Source: Epiperipatus broadwayi
Taxonomy: Eukaryota > Onychophora > Udeonychophora > Euonychophora > Peripatidae
Reading direction: 5' to 3'
Assembly (NCBI GenBank): GCA_028023455.1
Contig: JAQFVV010006215.1
Location: 2,554,580-2,618,579 of the forward strand
Length of the DNA: 64,000 nt
In this document: positions 24,605 through 36,130 of the stretch, piece after piece
Position numbering within the stretch: the stretch's first letter is position 1
Layout of the letters: the number at the start of each line of letters is the position of its first letter
Translations under genes and position numbers: made by a program
The notes under the pieces: model-generated
What the model saw: the letters and a program-made list of their open reading frames with translations, nothing else
Databases searched by the model: none
What the model was told of the DNA's origin: nothing

Positions 24605-25881
24605 AATTTTTAATTAGTTAGTTCATTGTTTGGAGAGAGCAAAGCATGCCTCTTCCACCAATGGCACTAAGATCATTTGCCATGTAAAAAGCCTCTAACT
24701 TTTCTTTTGGCATCACTCTTCTCTATACAAATTATTTGGGCAGAACTGGGTTTGAATACACGGCCTGTAGCTGCTTGGTGGTCCCAGAATACTGATGTTC
24801 CTTCATTTTTATTTTTAATCCTGTTGTATGCATACCTGTGTTGGTAAATTCTTGTATTAAGGTTAGCCCGAGTCTCACCATAGCAGTCTAATTGAGGGCA
24901 TGCCATTTTATAGACCGCATGAGGGGCTTGATCTTTTTCTATTGTGTCTTTGGAATTATTTATTAGTCGGTTAGTACTGGGAGGTGTTCTGAAACTAAAT
25001 TTGAGATTGTTAGACAATTTTTTTGCAATATTTGAGGTTACATTAGGTATAAAAGGAATTGATAGGTATTTCATATTGTCTTTAGGCTGTTTATTTCTGA
25101 GTTTTCTATAAAATGTTTTTATTCTCTGATTGATCATATTGGGTTTAAAGCCTATGTTAGTCATTTCCTTTATATATTTGTCGATGTTGTTTTTCCTATC
25201 CGCTATGTATTTACATAAATGGTGATATCTGAATAGGAAAGCATTCATACCTGCCCATTTATATGTGTTGGGGGTGTTAGACTTTGGATTTATGTAACCT
25301 CTTATGTGCAGTGGTTTAACCATCATTTTATAATCTAGGTATGTGTTCTCTCTTTTTATTAACAAGTCTAGATATTTTATTTCTTGTTCCTTGTTTTCAT
25401 CAGTTCTACTGAGGGTTAATCCTGAGATGGCTTGAAATTCATTTTGTATGTTGATAGTGGTGGAAGGTTTTGCTGCAATAAAAATTTTGTCAACATATTG
25501 AGTGTATATGAGAGTTGGATCTGTTGTGAAAGGTTTTGGAAGAATTTGGCCCTCGTAATGGTTTATGATGATACTAGCAACAATTCCACTCATTGGCAGT
25601 CCCATTGGCTAACCGTCATTCATAACATACCATTTGTTTTCAAATTTAGCCAATATGTTGTTATCCAGCCACTTCAAGAATTCTATTATAAAATCAATTC
25701 GTTTTGTTGGATAAATTTTCTTATTTAATTCGTCTTTGATGATGATAATGGAGATTTTTCTGTTAATTGAGCCATAAAGTTCATTGAAAATGGAAATGGT
25801 GGATAAAATATTGAAGTTGTTGTCAAAGATAATGTAAAAAAAAAAAATCATACTCAATTTTCCAGTTTTATTGCAGATCAT
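24605..25881 (-). pseudogene. Penelope-like element, 5'-truncated, RT plus GIY-YIG
   Basis: Minus-strand relic of a Penelope-like retroelement. The upstream part (25881-25609) reads FNELYGSINRK, then FIIEFLKWLDNN, then KWYVMNDG: reverse-transcriptase core. An in-frame TAG at 25608-25606 follows, and the same frame resumes PMGLPMSGIVASIIIN at 25605, the next RT motif. The catalytic YxDD is YVDKIF (residues 37-42 after the stop), so one catalytic Asp has become Lys. Further on come KYLDLLI and INPKSNTPNTYKWAGMN, typical of the family. The C-terminal third carries a GIY-YIG-type endonuclease: VYKMACPQ, CYGETRANLNTRIYQHR. The finger and palm N-terminal half is missing. Stop, catalytic loss and truncation make it inactive. 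The 3' boundary near 24605 is approximate. Confidence 0.85.
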
Positions 25882-25961
25882 TTTACATCATGTAATTTAA
25901 ATTGTTTTAATGAAAAGAAATTGTTTGTAATATATTATGTATACAAAATAATGATCAATAT

Positions 25962-26750
25962 AAAAGAGATATTTTGCAGGTTCATCCATGTAAGGTTTTA
26001 ATTAGATATTCCAATGTTTTGACTTGATCGCATAAGCTCTCAACTGGGAAATGAATACTATATAATTATAGAGGTACTGTAAACAGTGTCTATAAAGATA
26101 GATGTAGAGGCACTGTAAACAGTGTTCACAATAATTGTTAAAGTTCCACAATTAAAAAGAACAGGTATATAAAATTGAACAAATTGAAAAATAAATAAAC
26201 AACAAATAAAAAATTCAGAATCTTCAGAATAATTTGCTTTGATATGAGAAACATATTTTGTGGGTTCATCCGTGTAAGATTTTAATTAGATATTCCGTTT
26301 CAACTTGATCACACAAACCGTTAACTGGGAAATGAATACTACATAATAGTAGAGGCATTGTAAACAATGTTCAGAATAATTGTTTAAGTTCCACAACTAA
26401 AAAGAACAGGTGTACAAAATTGAACAAATTGAAAAATATATAAATAACAAATAAAAAATTCAGAATCTTCAGAGTACTTTAACAATTATTTTGACCACTG
26501 TTTTTAGTGCCTTAATCTGAAGATTCTGAATTTTTTATTTGTTGTTTATTTATTTTTCAATTTGTTCAATTTTATACACCTGTTCTTTTTAGTTGTGAAA
26601 CTTTAACAATTATTCTGTTTATAGCGACTCTACTATTATATAGTATTCATTTTCCAGTTGAGGGTTCGTGTGATATCTAATTAAAATCTTACATAGATGA
26701 ACCCACAAAATATATCTCTTATATCTGTAATCCGCGAAAACATTCATATG
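25962..26750. mobile_element. Hairpin-type insertion, two direct plus one inverted unit
   Basis: It is flanked by an exact 17-bp direct repeat, AAAATAATGATCAATAT (25945-25961 and 26751-26767). Inside are three diverged copies of a unit about 240 bp long: unit 1 (about 25970-26226), unit 2 (about 26240-26477) and unit 3 inverted (about 26515-26725). Landmarks are GGTTCATCCATGTAAG, TTTTAATTAGATATTCC, ACTGGGAAATGAATACT, AAAAAGAACAGGT and AAAAATTCAGAATCTTCAG. Inverted ends give the whole a foldback form. No coding sequence. A target duplication this long indicates target-primed reverse transcription rather than a cut-and-paste transposase. It lies just upstream of the Penelope-like relic. Confidence 0.7.
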
Positions 26751-26767
26751 AAAATAATGATCAATAT

Positions 26768-27339
26768 GTATAAATTAGTGTTGAATGCCATTAATAGACA
26801 TCATTGTGGTTGGCCAAACAAAAAATGCATTTGCATAAAAGCTTAGTTTTTATTTATAATTAATAGTTTAATTATGTAAGAAATGATTTTAATTCTTTTC
26901 AAATTTTAATTAGAAATGAAGACAAATTGGTATAATTCTGAAATTTATTTTCAAAAATGAATATTAATGTGATCCAATTTTAATTCATTTAAAATTTTTC
27001 ATTTAATATATATTGTATTTGATTTTATTTTGATGAATTTATTGTTATTGATTTTTATATAATTTTCTTTTCTATTATTATGATGTAGTAATTTTGGCTA
27101 AAACTTGAATTTCTACCAAATTTATATAATTTAAAGGGGTATATGAGTATTCTTTTTAATTTTTTAATTTAAATTTAAAGGGATATATGAGTATTCCTTT
27201 TTTTTTTTTTTTTGCGTACTGATTTGTAGTCAGGAGGTTGGCTTTTATGAAATGGGGGTTTAGATTATAACATTTATGTTCCACACACTATTTACATTGA
27301 GACTCTCTTGGATTTTTTTTTTTTGATCTCTATAGATGA
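26768..27339. other. AT-rich DNA with a short tandem duplication
   Basis: A roughly 45-bp unit around GTATATGAGTATTC (27139-27152) is repeated as ATATATGAGTATTC (27183-27196). Otherwise featureless. Confidence 0.4.
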
Positions 27340-28140
27340 TATACAAGTACAATTTTAGATTTCATTGTTGAGTTTGATATCTTATTTGATTTGGGTTCAT
27401 CTTCAGAATATTAATGGATAATTTAACTAATGATTTAACAATTAATACTCATAAGTCTACTATAGAATATTTGAATTTGATTTATAATCAAGGTTTTAAT
27501 CAATTTTTTTTTAATTGTCACTTGTAATTTAATCATGTTGATCTTTATTTGATTATATTATTATTAGATTAAAATGAGGTTTGAGTTATGAATCATCTTT
27601 GAAGTATTAATTATCTTTTTGCAATTGAATTAAAATTGTTGACTATATGTGTACTTTTTTTTGCCCCATGTGTCATAGCATTGACTGGGAAGCGAACCCG
27701 GGACAACTGCTTGTAACGCGGCTGTGCTGACCACTTGACCACCAACGCTTGAATATATGTGTACTTGTTCATATATTGATAAAGAGTTACTTACAAAATT
27801 GAAATAGTTATTGGCCAATCAAAATTGGAATAATATTTTTGAGTTGAATAACATTGATACTCTAATTTTAGAATATTTATACAATTAATTACAAAAGTGA
27901 GGCTTTGTTTGAAATTAATAAGTAAGAATAAAAAACAATCAGTTTGGATAACTATTGCTTGGATGAACAAAATAAAGGAATTTGTTGAAATCATTAGGTA
28001 AAGTTTCAGTAAATTTTAAAAAAAACCTTAATTTTGAAATTAAATCTGACATTAGAAAATTAAAATATCAATATTATCAATAGTTTTTTAATGATAAAAT
28101 TAGAAAATGATAAATTCTTTGATAAAATTTATTAAAAGTA
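27340..28140 (+). pseudogene. Strongly decayed LINE endonuclease/linker
   Basis: The first part (27410-27515) reads MDNLTNDLTINTHKSTIEYL followed by NLIYNQGFNQF. This resembles the GDxNxDL...YL..I...GF block of LINE endonucleases with its catalytic Asp lost. After the tRNA-derived insertion, about 27800-28100 reads QSVWITIAWMNKIKEF and, in another frame, EIKSDIRKLKYQYYQ, then FFNDKIRK. These resemble the PWIT...IK...IR..K..YY linker between endonuclease and reverse transcriptase. Frameshifted throughout; the clade cannot be assigned. Confidence 0.45.
27657..27753 (-). mobile_element. tRNA-Val-derived retroposon, copy 1
   Basis: On the minus strand, 27748-27678 folds as a tRNA: acceptor GCGTTGG pairs with TCAATGC (two wobble pairs), A-box TGGTCAAGTGGTCAGC, anticodon loop GTTACAA (anticodon TAC, Val), T-arm with GGTTCGCTTCC. 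It is followed by TATGACACATGGGGC and a poly-A tail (T run on the + strand). It is flanked by a 13-bp target duplication, TATATGTGTACTT (27644-27656 and 27754-27766). This is a LINE-mobilised insertion, not a working tRNA gene. Confidence 0.85.
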
Positions 28141-28645
28141 ACAAATTTAGAGATAAATTTTTATATTTTTTCACACTCTCTGCATTTAAAAAGGTTTTTT
28201 TTTTTTATTTTTGAAGAAAGCTAAAAAATTCTATTTTTTAGTTAGTAAAAAAAAGTCTAAATGAAAAAAAAATTTGCATTCTTGTCAATAAAGCTTACTC
28301 ATTTTTTTTTTATTAAAGTACATACATATATTAATTGTTTTATTGATGCATTTAATTCAAGATTAAATAAAAAATGTGAGTTCAGTAAATTACAACTCTT
28401 GTGAAAATCATAAATTTACATTCAAGAAAATTCAAAGCTTTCCTCCTCATAATTTTATTCATAAAGCCAAAAATTGCTGAATGCAAGGAAATGGGATTAA
28501 TGTATTCTTTATATGTAGCTATAAGAGCAACACCATTAATTCAGTGCTCTTAGTTTAGTAGTCTTCCGAGATTAATGATTTTGCAGTATTAAGTATAATA
28601 ATTCAACAATTAATTTTTTGTCTTATATTTTTAAAATAGTTACTT
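28141..28645. other. AT-rich DNA without a recognised feature
   Basis: Homopolymer-rich sequence; no homology seen. Confidence 0.4.
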
Positions 28646-28658
28646 GTTAGTGATAAAT

Positions 28659-29633
28659 TGTTAGATCAGAAGTCGAACTCCGATAATGCACTATTACTTT
28701 AAATATTATAAATCTCCGTCCACTCACACATCAGTAAGGGTTTAAAAAACTTAAATGAATCACTTAAGTTTAGAGTGCATTTCTATAAATACACCAATTT
28801 TCAGTGACCATGCTAAATCAGGGCTGTGCCTTATGTCATAATCAAATTTTGAATGGTACAAATCTATTTAACCTATCACAGGAGAAATAGAGTATCTTAT
28901 TTTTAACCACCCACGATCAGACAAATATGACTTATAAATGTAAATCTATTATTATAAAGCACTGAAAATCTTGAAATTGTTAGATTGGAAGTCGAAATCC
29001 GATAATGCACTATTACTTTAAATATTATAAATCTCCACACACTCACATGTCAGTAAGAGTTTAAAAAACTTAAGTGAATCACTTAAGTTTAGAGTGCATT
29101 TCTATAAATACACCAACTTTCACTGACCATGCTAAATCATCTATTTAACCTAGCGCAGGAGAAAGACAGGGTGTCATTTTTAACCATCCGCGATCAGACA
29201 AATACAACTTATAATATTTAAAGTAATAGCGCATTATTGGAGTTTGATTTCTGATCTAACAATTTCAAGATTTTCAGCGCTTTATAATAATAGATTTACA
29301 TTTATAAGTCGTAGTTGTCTGATTGTAGGTGGCTAAAAATGAGACACTGTCTTTCTCCTGCGATAGGTTAAATAGATTTGTACAATTCAAAATTTGTTTA
29401 TAACATCCGGCACACAATAGACTTAAGCCCTGATTTAGCATGGTCAATGAAAGTTGGTGTATTTATAAAAATGTACTCTAAACTTAAGTGATTCACTTAA
29501 GTATTTTAAACTCTTACTGGTGTGTGAGTGCGCGGAGATTTATAATATTTAAAGTAATAGCGCATTATCGGAATTCGACTTCCGATCTAACAATTTCAAG
29601 ATTTTCAGCATTTTATAATAATAGATTTGCAAT
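28659..29633. mobile_element. Foldback element with two direct and one inverted unit
   Basis: It is flanked by a 13-bp near-perfect duplication: GTTAGTGATAAAT (28646-28658) and GTTGGTGATAAAT (29634-29646). Unit 1 starts with TGTTAGATCAGAAGTCGAAC and runs to about 28975. Unit 2 repeats it from about 28979. The third unit, about 29200-29633, is inverted and ends in GACTTCCGATCTAACA with TTTTCAGCATTTTATAATAA. Inside each unit, ACTTAAGTGAATCACTTAAG is a 20-bp near-palindrome. No coding sequence. The terminal segment recurs inside both Tigger-like copies (30727-30864 and 51495-51645). Confidence 0.75.
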
Positions 29634-29964
29634 GTTGGTGATAAATAAATACTAAATGATTATTTGTATACTTAACAAATACTTTCAAATATTAAATTTA
29701 TTTTTAATGTTTATAAAATCATCTGATTCTTACATATTATTTCTTTCCTGGAAGCTTACCAGGTGTTATTTTTTTAATTATCCATTTTCAGCGGGCATCC
29801 AAGCATTTATTTATGTTTTTTCCTCAAAATTATTTTACCAAACATGTGTTACTTGTTAAGTTTAAAAAATATTAAGAAATCGATTATAAATTTCTGTTAA
29901 CTTTAAAAAATATTAATAAATCTTTTATGAATTCCATTCACAACATTTAATTAATTCTTATATA

Positions 29965-30930
29965 CACATGGGTCTCGTTTTACGCGATAGATAGGTTCCT
30001 CAGAAAACACGCGCAAACGAAATCATGCAAAAATAGACGTAACTTACCTTGAAAAAGGGGGGATACGGACTGTGATTTTTCAAAACTCGCGTAAAAGCAA
30101 AGCACCAACGTAAAATTTACTTTAAAATTCGTGCAAAAAAAATATAAGGAAATAAAATATGACTAATAAAAAATTTCAAATTTGAAAAAAATTGATACAA
30201 GACAAACTTTTTTTAACTATAATATTTAATTTTATTCAAAACAATATATTTTTATGCATAATTTATAGTAATTTATATTTTTTTATACACGTTTTAATTA
30301 TTATCGCTATTTGCCGGTAAACAAGTTCGTTTGCAAACTGATAAAAAAATCAGATTCTTCACAAGATGAAATACAACTAGCGCTAACGTCACTCTCATGT
30401 TGTGTTAATTAATGGTTTTCTGGTGACAATGTAATTAGTAATTAATCTAACAACTAAAAATTAAATTCTTATTTTTGTCTTTAATTTTCAATTTTAATTG
30501 TGCCCACTGCTATTACTCATTTTTTAAAAATAAACTTGCGGACACTAAATGATTAATAATTGATTAAATGTTCTTTTTTAAAAAGCAAAAACAGAATGTG
30601 ATTTAAAATGCAAAATTAACACGCACAATGTTTGAACAAATTTACATTATAATCTTGTAAAATTTAATGTGTGTATACATAAAATGTGGAAATCATGATT
30701 TTAATTTCATTATTGCATAAAATCTTACTATTATAAAGCACTGAAAATATTGAAATTACAAGTTGAAAGTCGAATTTCAATAATGTGCTATTACTTTCAA
30801 TATAACGTGAGTGCGCGAAATTTATTATTTAAAGTAATAGCGCAATATCGGAGTTCGACTTCCGGTGAAATACGAATCGCGTAACTTCAAAATCGTGTTA
30901 AATAAGTCCGCATAAAAAGAGGCCCAGGTG
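29965..30930. mobile_element. Tigger/pogo-like non-autonomous transposon, copy A
   Basis: The ends are CACATGGGTCTCGTTTTACG on the left and, in reverse complement, CACCTGGGCCTCTTTTTATG on the right. They are bordered by TA at 29963-29964 and 30931-30932. Copy B (48627-51730) shares the sequence almost end to end. The TA duplication fits the Tc1/mariner/pogo superfamily, and copy B keeps a remnant of a pogo-type DNA-binding domain that this 966-bp copy has lost. This copy preserves the uninterrupted site AATATGACTAATAA (30157-30170), which is split by an insertion in copy B. Confidence 0.75.
30727..30864. repeat. Nested hairpin segment in copy A
   Basis: The left arm, with GAAAGTCGAATTTCAATAAT and GTGCTATTACTTT, is mirrored by ATTTAAAGTAATAGCGCAAT and TCGGAGTTCGACTTCC. 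The sequence is a close relative of the ends of the foldback element at 28659-29633. Confidence 0.65.
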
Positions 30931-30932
30931 TA

Positions 30933-33900
30933 TATATATTGTAACGGCTATTGCTAATTAATCAAAAATATATAATACTTAACATATATATTTACAAATT
31001 AAATTAGTGTAGGGGAATTATGAATATCTAATGGGCAACCATCTATATAGTGGAGTAATTATACAATTTTTATCTAGTCATGGATAATGACCAGTCTGGG
31101 CACACATAAATGATACGCCTTTATGAAAATCCGGCCATGGTTTGACCGTTATCCTTGGCACCTTATTTAAATATTATTATATGACAAAGTAAAATAATAT
31201 ACTTAAAATTTGGATGAGAAATAAACAAGCAAGAAAATTATTAATAATAATAATTTTAATTATTGAACAAAATGAGAATAATATATCAAATTGTATTTAT
31301 ATATTTACCTCTAATGATTTGTATGAAGAGTATTCATGTCAGAAATATTTTTGTTTTTAATCATAATTCATTTCCAAAGAAGTTTATATTGAGTTATTCA
31401 TTTACCTATTTATGTCCCAGCGAGCTCACATTTCTTTGACTTTTGGATATAGAATATGGCTATATGCATTCTCATATTTTCAATATCTATAAGCATTGTT
31501 TAATATTTTAATTTTTGTGGTTTGTTTTAATTGTAATTGATTCCAATTAAGGTTTTTTTTTAATTTATGATTGAGGGTGTTAAAATTATGCAGATTTATA
31601 AATTCAATCGCAAAAGAATTATTTCCATTGGACAACTAATTAGTGGGCAAATTTTCTTATATCAGGTATCACATATTTTAGCATCCGAAAGTCATTAATA
31701 GACTGTCAGAATCAAAGTTAATTTCTAAGGCATTCTTTTATTTACAGTTCCATAATAAATCACGTTAATGCAAATTTCAGTTTGAGACCCTCTGAAGATT
31801 TTACCACTGAAACTGCATTAACTCTATTTAAATAATCATTTTGACTTCCACCTTATAATAGCACAATGAAGAAAGTGAATCCTTCCCTTTTCTTTAAAAT
31901 CAGATGATCAGAGTTTTCTTTTTAGTTTCCAATTGGTTTCCTTAGCAATTTGGTATTGTTAATAGTTACTTTCTATTTTACAGTAAATAATAGTAATAAA
32001 TTTTGAACAATTATCTTTCAAAAGGAAAATTTATTCACAAACCATCAGAATCATTTACAAAAAGAAGGACATTTCAATTATTATTTCAAATTTTTTTATA
32101 ATTCATTTTACATAATAAAAAAATGCATATACATTTATCAAAAAACTGTGCATGTAAACTCTGTCATGGAGATTACAACATATTATAATATTTACTGAAT
32201 ACTTCTTACTTGTTAAGTTTAAAAAATATTAAGAATTGATTCTTAATTCCCTTTAATTTTTAAAAATATTAATAAAACTCTTATAAATTCCATTCACAAC
32301 ATTTAATTAATTTAACATGTTGCGAATATTATCATGATTTTTTTAGGTTTAGTGTAAGATTGGCATTGTGCGTCATTATTATATTTTTTTTTGGAACATT
32401 TTGCCGAAAGGATAGATCTTCCATTGACAGAAGAACATGCAGTAGAGTATTTCCTAAATTATGGGATACTAGTTGGCAGGAAAGAATACTTCCACATCAG
32501 TGGTTGTTCGATGCCTTGTGCAGCGAGTAACTGTTCCAGATTTACTGCAGTTATATTAAATTTATTTTAATTACAATCAATTGTGGTACTTTTGTGTAAT
32601 TTCTTATATTTTTATAATAATATTTTTTTAAAAGAGAGGAAATATTAAATACGAACAGTTCGTTAATCTGCTGTATTGTTTTCAAGATTTATTAGATGCC
32701 CCCGAAAATGGATAATTAAAAAAAATTACCTGGCAAGCTTCCGGCAAAAAAATAATACATATGTACCAATCATTTAAAATACACGTGTATTCATTTCCAA
32801 ATGACCACAGCTTAAATAAATAAAAATAGTATATTAATCTGCCATTAAGGCAACATCAGTAAATAAAAGATGGACTCCTTTTATCTGCTGAGGTTGCTTT
32901 GACAGCAGATTGTCATTATTTTATTGGTTTAATTATGGAAACCAGTTAGTTAGCTATTTGCATTTTATGGTTTATTATCTAAAGTATTGAGTTGTTTGTT
33001 TGAAAGGTTATAAAAATTAATATTTGTTAATCTACCTTAAAACAGGTTTATCTTTACCTGTTGAATAGAATTTATTTAAAACTTTTAGGCATATTTTGAC
33101 CATTCAACTGGCAAAAACATTTCCATTATTCTCTCTGATGGTAATTATTGTCATCATTCAACAGTTGATTTTAATATTAAACCTTTATTCTGTATTAGAA
33201 TTTAGCAAACTGGGATTGATTTGTTAGAAATATAAGATTATAACCAAAAAGCATCCTAAAAAATCATATTTGAATTTTGTAAATTTAGAGAAAATAATAA
33301 TAATAGTAATGTGTAATGAGAACAATGAACTCTTTTTTGATTGGACTTGTTAAAGGAAAGTCAGTTCAGCTGGTGAAAAAAGAAAATTAATAAAATCTTT
33401 GTTGATTGAACTTTATTTTTAAAGCATGGACACATAAATTTAAAGCCATTCATAATTATCAAATTCTGTTATAAAATTTAAAGTTTAATTTATAATTTTT
33501 AAAATATTACAAACATTCTGGAGAACCATGTTAAAAAGTGTTTTAAAAAGGCATTAACAATTTTACCACTAATTTTCTGTTTGCTGTTATGATTGAATTT
33601 GTTAATTGGTATATTTAAAAATAAAACATATTCAAATCAAATCAAATTTTAATGATGTATATAATTAATTATTATACAAATATGTAAAAATAATTATAAA
33701 TATTTAAATAAACTATGAAAATAAGGCAATTTTTTTTTTTTTTTGCTGAAGGGTTGAGTATACATTTACCCTTCTAACTACGCTTAGCTAATCAGCACTT
33801 GCAAACATGATTTATATCTTTTGAATTTTGTTTTAACTGGTAGATATTTGTCCTCTTCAGATTTTTTTTTTTTTAACTAATAAATCAATAGTTTTTGCTA

Positions 33901-34368
33901 TCAAAATTAGCACAAAATGCTGCAGGAAAATAAAGGACAGTTAAAGATCTATCAGAATCTTCCCCAGAGATCTCCAGACAAAGTACTTTGTAATTATTGG
34001 TAGATGTATTAATCTCAATCTGTTTCAAACATATACCTTTTAAAAAGATGTTAGATCTAGATAAAATGAGAATTCATTAGAAATCCATCTTTTATTTATT
34101 GCTTTGACATACTCTTTTAATTTATTTAAGCTTTGGCTGTTGGAAAGATGATTTGGATATAGAAACCAGTTAGCCATTGACATTTTTTAAATATAGAAAT
34201 AATTAAAAAAAAACATTTATTAAATAGTTTTTTCTTCCTTGGTATTTTTAAAATATAAATATTAAGTAATACTAATCTTAAAATTGTTAATTTTAATATT
34301 TTATAAATATTTTTATATTAGAGTAATCAACAACAAAAAAATTACTAATCCCCCCCCTCCCCAGTATA
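30933..34368. other. AT-rich DNA without a recognised feature
   Basis: No coding frame or bounded repeat was recognised. Two near-identical stretches around CTTGTTAAGTTTAAAAAATA TTAAG occur at about 29852-29880 and 32210-32233, together with TTCCATTCACAACATTTAAT, showing an old duplicated segment of about 100 bp. Confidence 0.4.
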
Positions 34369-34434
34369 TACTCATATACCCTATATATTACATATATTGA
34401 TATAGGTATACAATCCATCTGTATTTCAGTTATT
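34369..34434 (+). repeat. Tail fragment of the hammerhead-bearing retroposon family
   Basis: It reads CTCATATACCCTATATATTA, then a diverged GGTATACAATCCATCTGTAT, then TTCAGTTATT. This matches the 3' tail of the element at 55890-56568 (56511-56568) and, inverted, the left end of 61562-61798. It is a short 5'-truncated copy and its left limit lies next to a run of Cs. Confidence 0.6.
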
Positions 34435-35013
34435 CCAATTATTTTTGTAAAGTTCTATAAGTTTAACACTTAGATTTAACTCTTTTTAAAAGTGATTTTA
34501 ACTCTTTAAAAGTGAATCACAACAAACCTTTTTTTAAAAAATTAGTATTTCTTAAGACAAAGATCAAAATCAAAGAATTAAGTAAAACCCTGCATCAAGA
34601 AAAAAATAAAACATCTTGATTGTGTCATTTAATCATTTATTTCCTGAAGTTTCTTTTTGTTTGTTTAATTATTAATTATTTGCTGCTCTATGTTTATTAG
34701 TATTTTTATTTAAAATTAAATAAGAAATGTTAATTTATAATTTGTGCTAAAATAATAAAGTTTGGCAATCATGAAAATTTAAAAAGCTATTTTCAAGAAT
34801 TTATGCAGAACTTAGTAGTTGCCAAATTGTAGAGATTACAATTATGTTTGCCTCATTTATATGTCATCAAGCAATATTAAAGTATTGTAAACAGAAAAAA
34901 TAGTGTATGTTAATTAAAAATAAATGTCAGATTTTTTTTTTTTCCATTGCACTATAGCAAAAATTCTTTGATTGTTGAATTTTTCTCATGCTTCTAACGT
35001 TTTATTGACTATT
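34435..35013. other. AT-rich DNA without a recognised feature
   Basis: Nothing recognised on either strand. Confidence 0.4.
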
Positions 35014-36130
35014 TTAACTCAAAGAATTTATGGGAATGTAGAATTTTATATTGGAGAACAGTTTGTTTTTCAGAGAGGGAAAAGTACAAGAGGATGTTAT
35101 TGGTGTTATCAGAACAATTGCAGGGAGATATATTGAAAAAGATAAAGGAATTAGTATATGTTTTGTGGAATTGGAAGAGAAATAATAGAATATTTTGGAA
35201 AGAGAAAATATTGATTTGGAATATGTATGCTGGAAAATGATAAATAGATTAGGGAATAATGAGATTGATGAAATGAATATAGAAAGAGAAGTTAGGCAAG
35301 GGTACAATATGTCACCTTTTCTTTTAAATATTTATTTAGAAAACATGCTAAATAATTATTTAGACTGTCCAGGTGCAAATGTTGGAGATAGAATAATAAA
35401 ATGTATAAGATTTGTAAGTGATATGGCCCTTATAGCTGAGGATGAAAAGTCTCTTCAGAATATATTGAATAAATTGGAGGAAGGATGTATGGACCATGGA
35501 ATGAAGATTAATGTTGAGAAGACTAAGTGTTTATGGATAGGGAGGAATGCAAAAAGACTGCAAATTGAAATTCATGATAACAGTTCAACAAGCAAAGGTA
35601 TTTAGATACTTGGGTAGTTGGTTGAGTGAGGATGGAAGAAGTGAAGATGAAATTAAAACAAGAACAGCATTGGCAAGTGAGGCATTTATTAAGAGAAAGA
35701 AATTATTTTGTGGACTTTTGAAGAGAGAATTAAGAAAAAGATTAATTAAATGCTACATGTGGAGTGCAACTATTGTATGATTGTGAAACAAGGACAGTGA
35801 GTAATAAAATTAGGAATAGATTGAAAGCCTTTGAGATATAGACATGGAAAAGAATGGAGAAAATCAGTAGGATGAATAAAATAATAAATGAAGTTTTGAA
35901 AAGAGTCAATGAAAAAAGAAGAGTGATTGATGAAATCAGAAAAAGAAACTGAATTGGACATATATTAAGAAGAAATTGTAAAAAGGAAGGATGGAAAGGA
36001 TTGACATTGTTGGATAATATAAGAGATGGGAAGAGTTATGTGGAATTGAAGAACTTGATAGTGAAGAGAATGGAATGGCAAAAATGAATGAATTGATGAG
36101 GTGACTACTCTGGATATGTCCATGAGACAG
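35014..36130 (+). pseudogene. LINE endonuclease-reverse transcriptase relic
   Basis: The + strand reads a LINE reverse transcriptase in three frames. About 35060-35190 matches the QFGFQRGKSTRDxI...E.DK.ISICF block. Positions 35195-35605 give REVRQGYNMSPFLLNIYLEN, then RFVSDMALIAEDEKSLQNIL, then GMKINVEKTKCLWIGR. The catalytic FADD has become FVSD. From 35595 the frame shifts and reads FRYLGSWLSEDGRSEDEIKT, then RELRKRLIKCYMW. Further on come WTWKRMEKISRMNK, EVLKRVNEKRRVIDEI and IGHILRRN (35840-35975). This order is typical of an arthropod-abundant family annotated as 'endonuclease-reverse transcriptase'. The endonuclease is absent, so the copy is 5'-truncated. It is possibly the same family as 1-2600. 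Confidence 0.8.

Noticed and set aside
35014-35307. Minus-strand open frame across the LINE
   Set aside because: Complement of the reverse-transcriptase coding strand.
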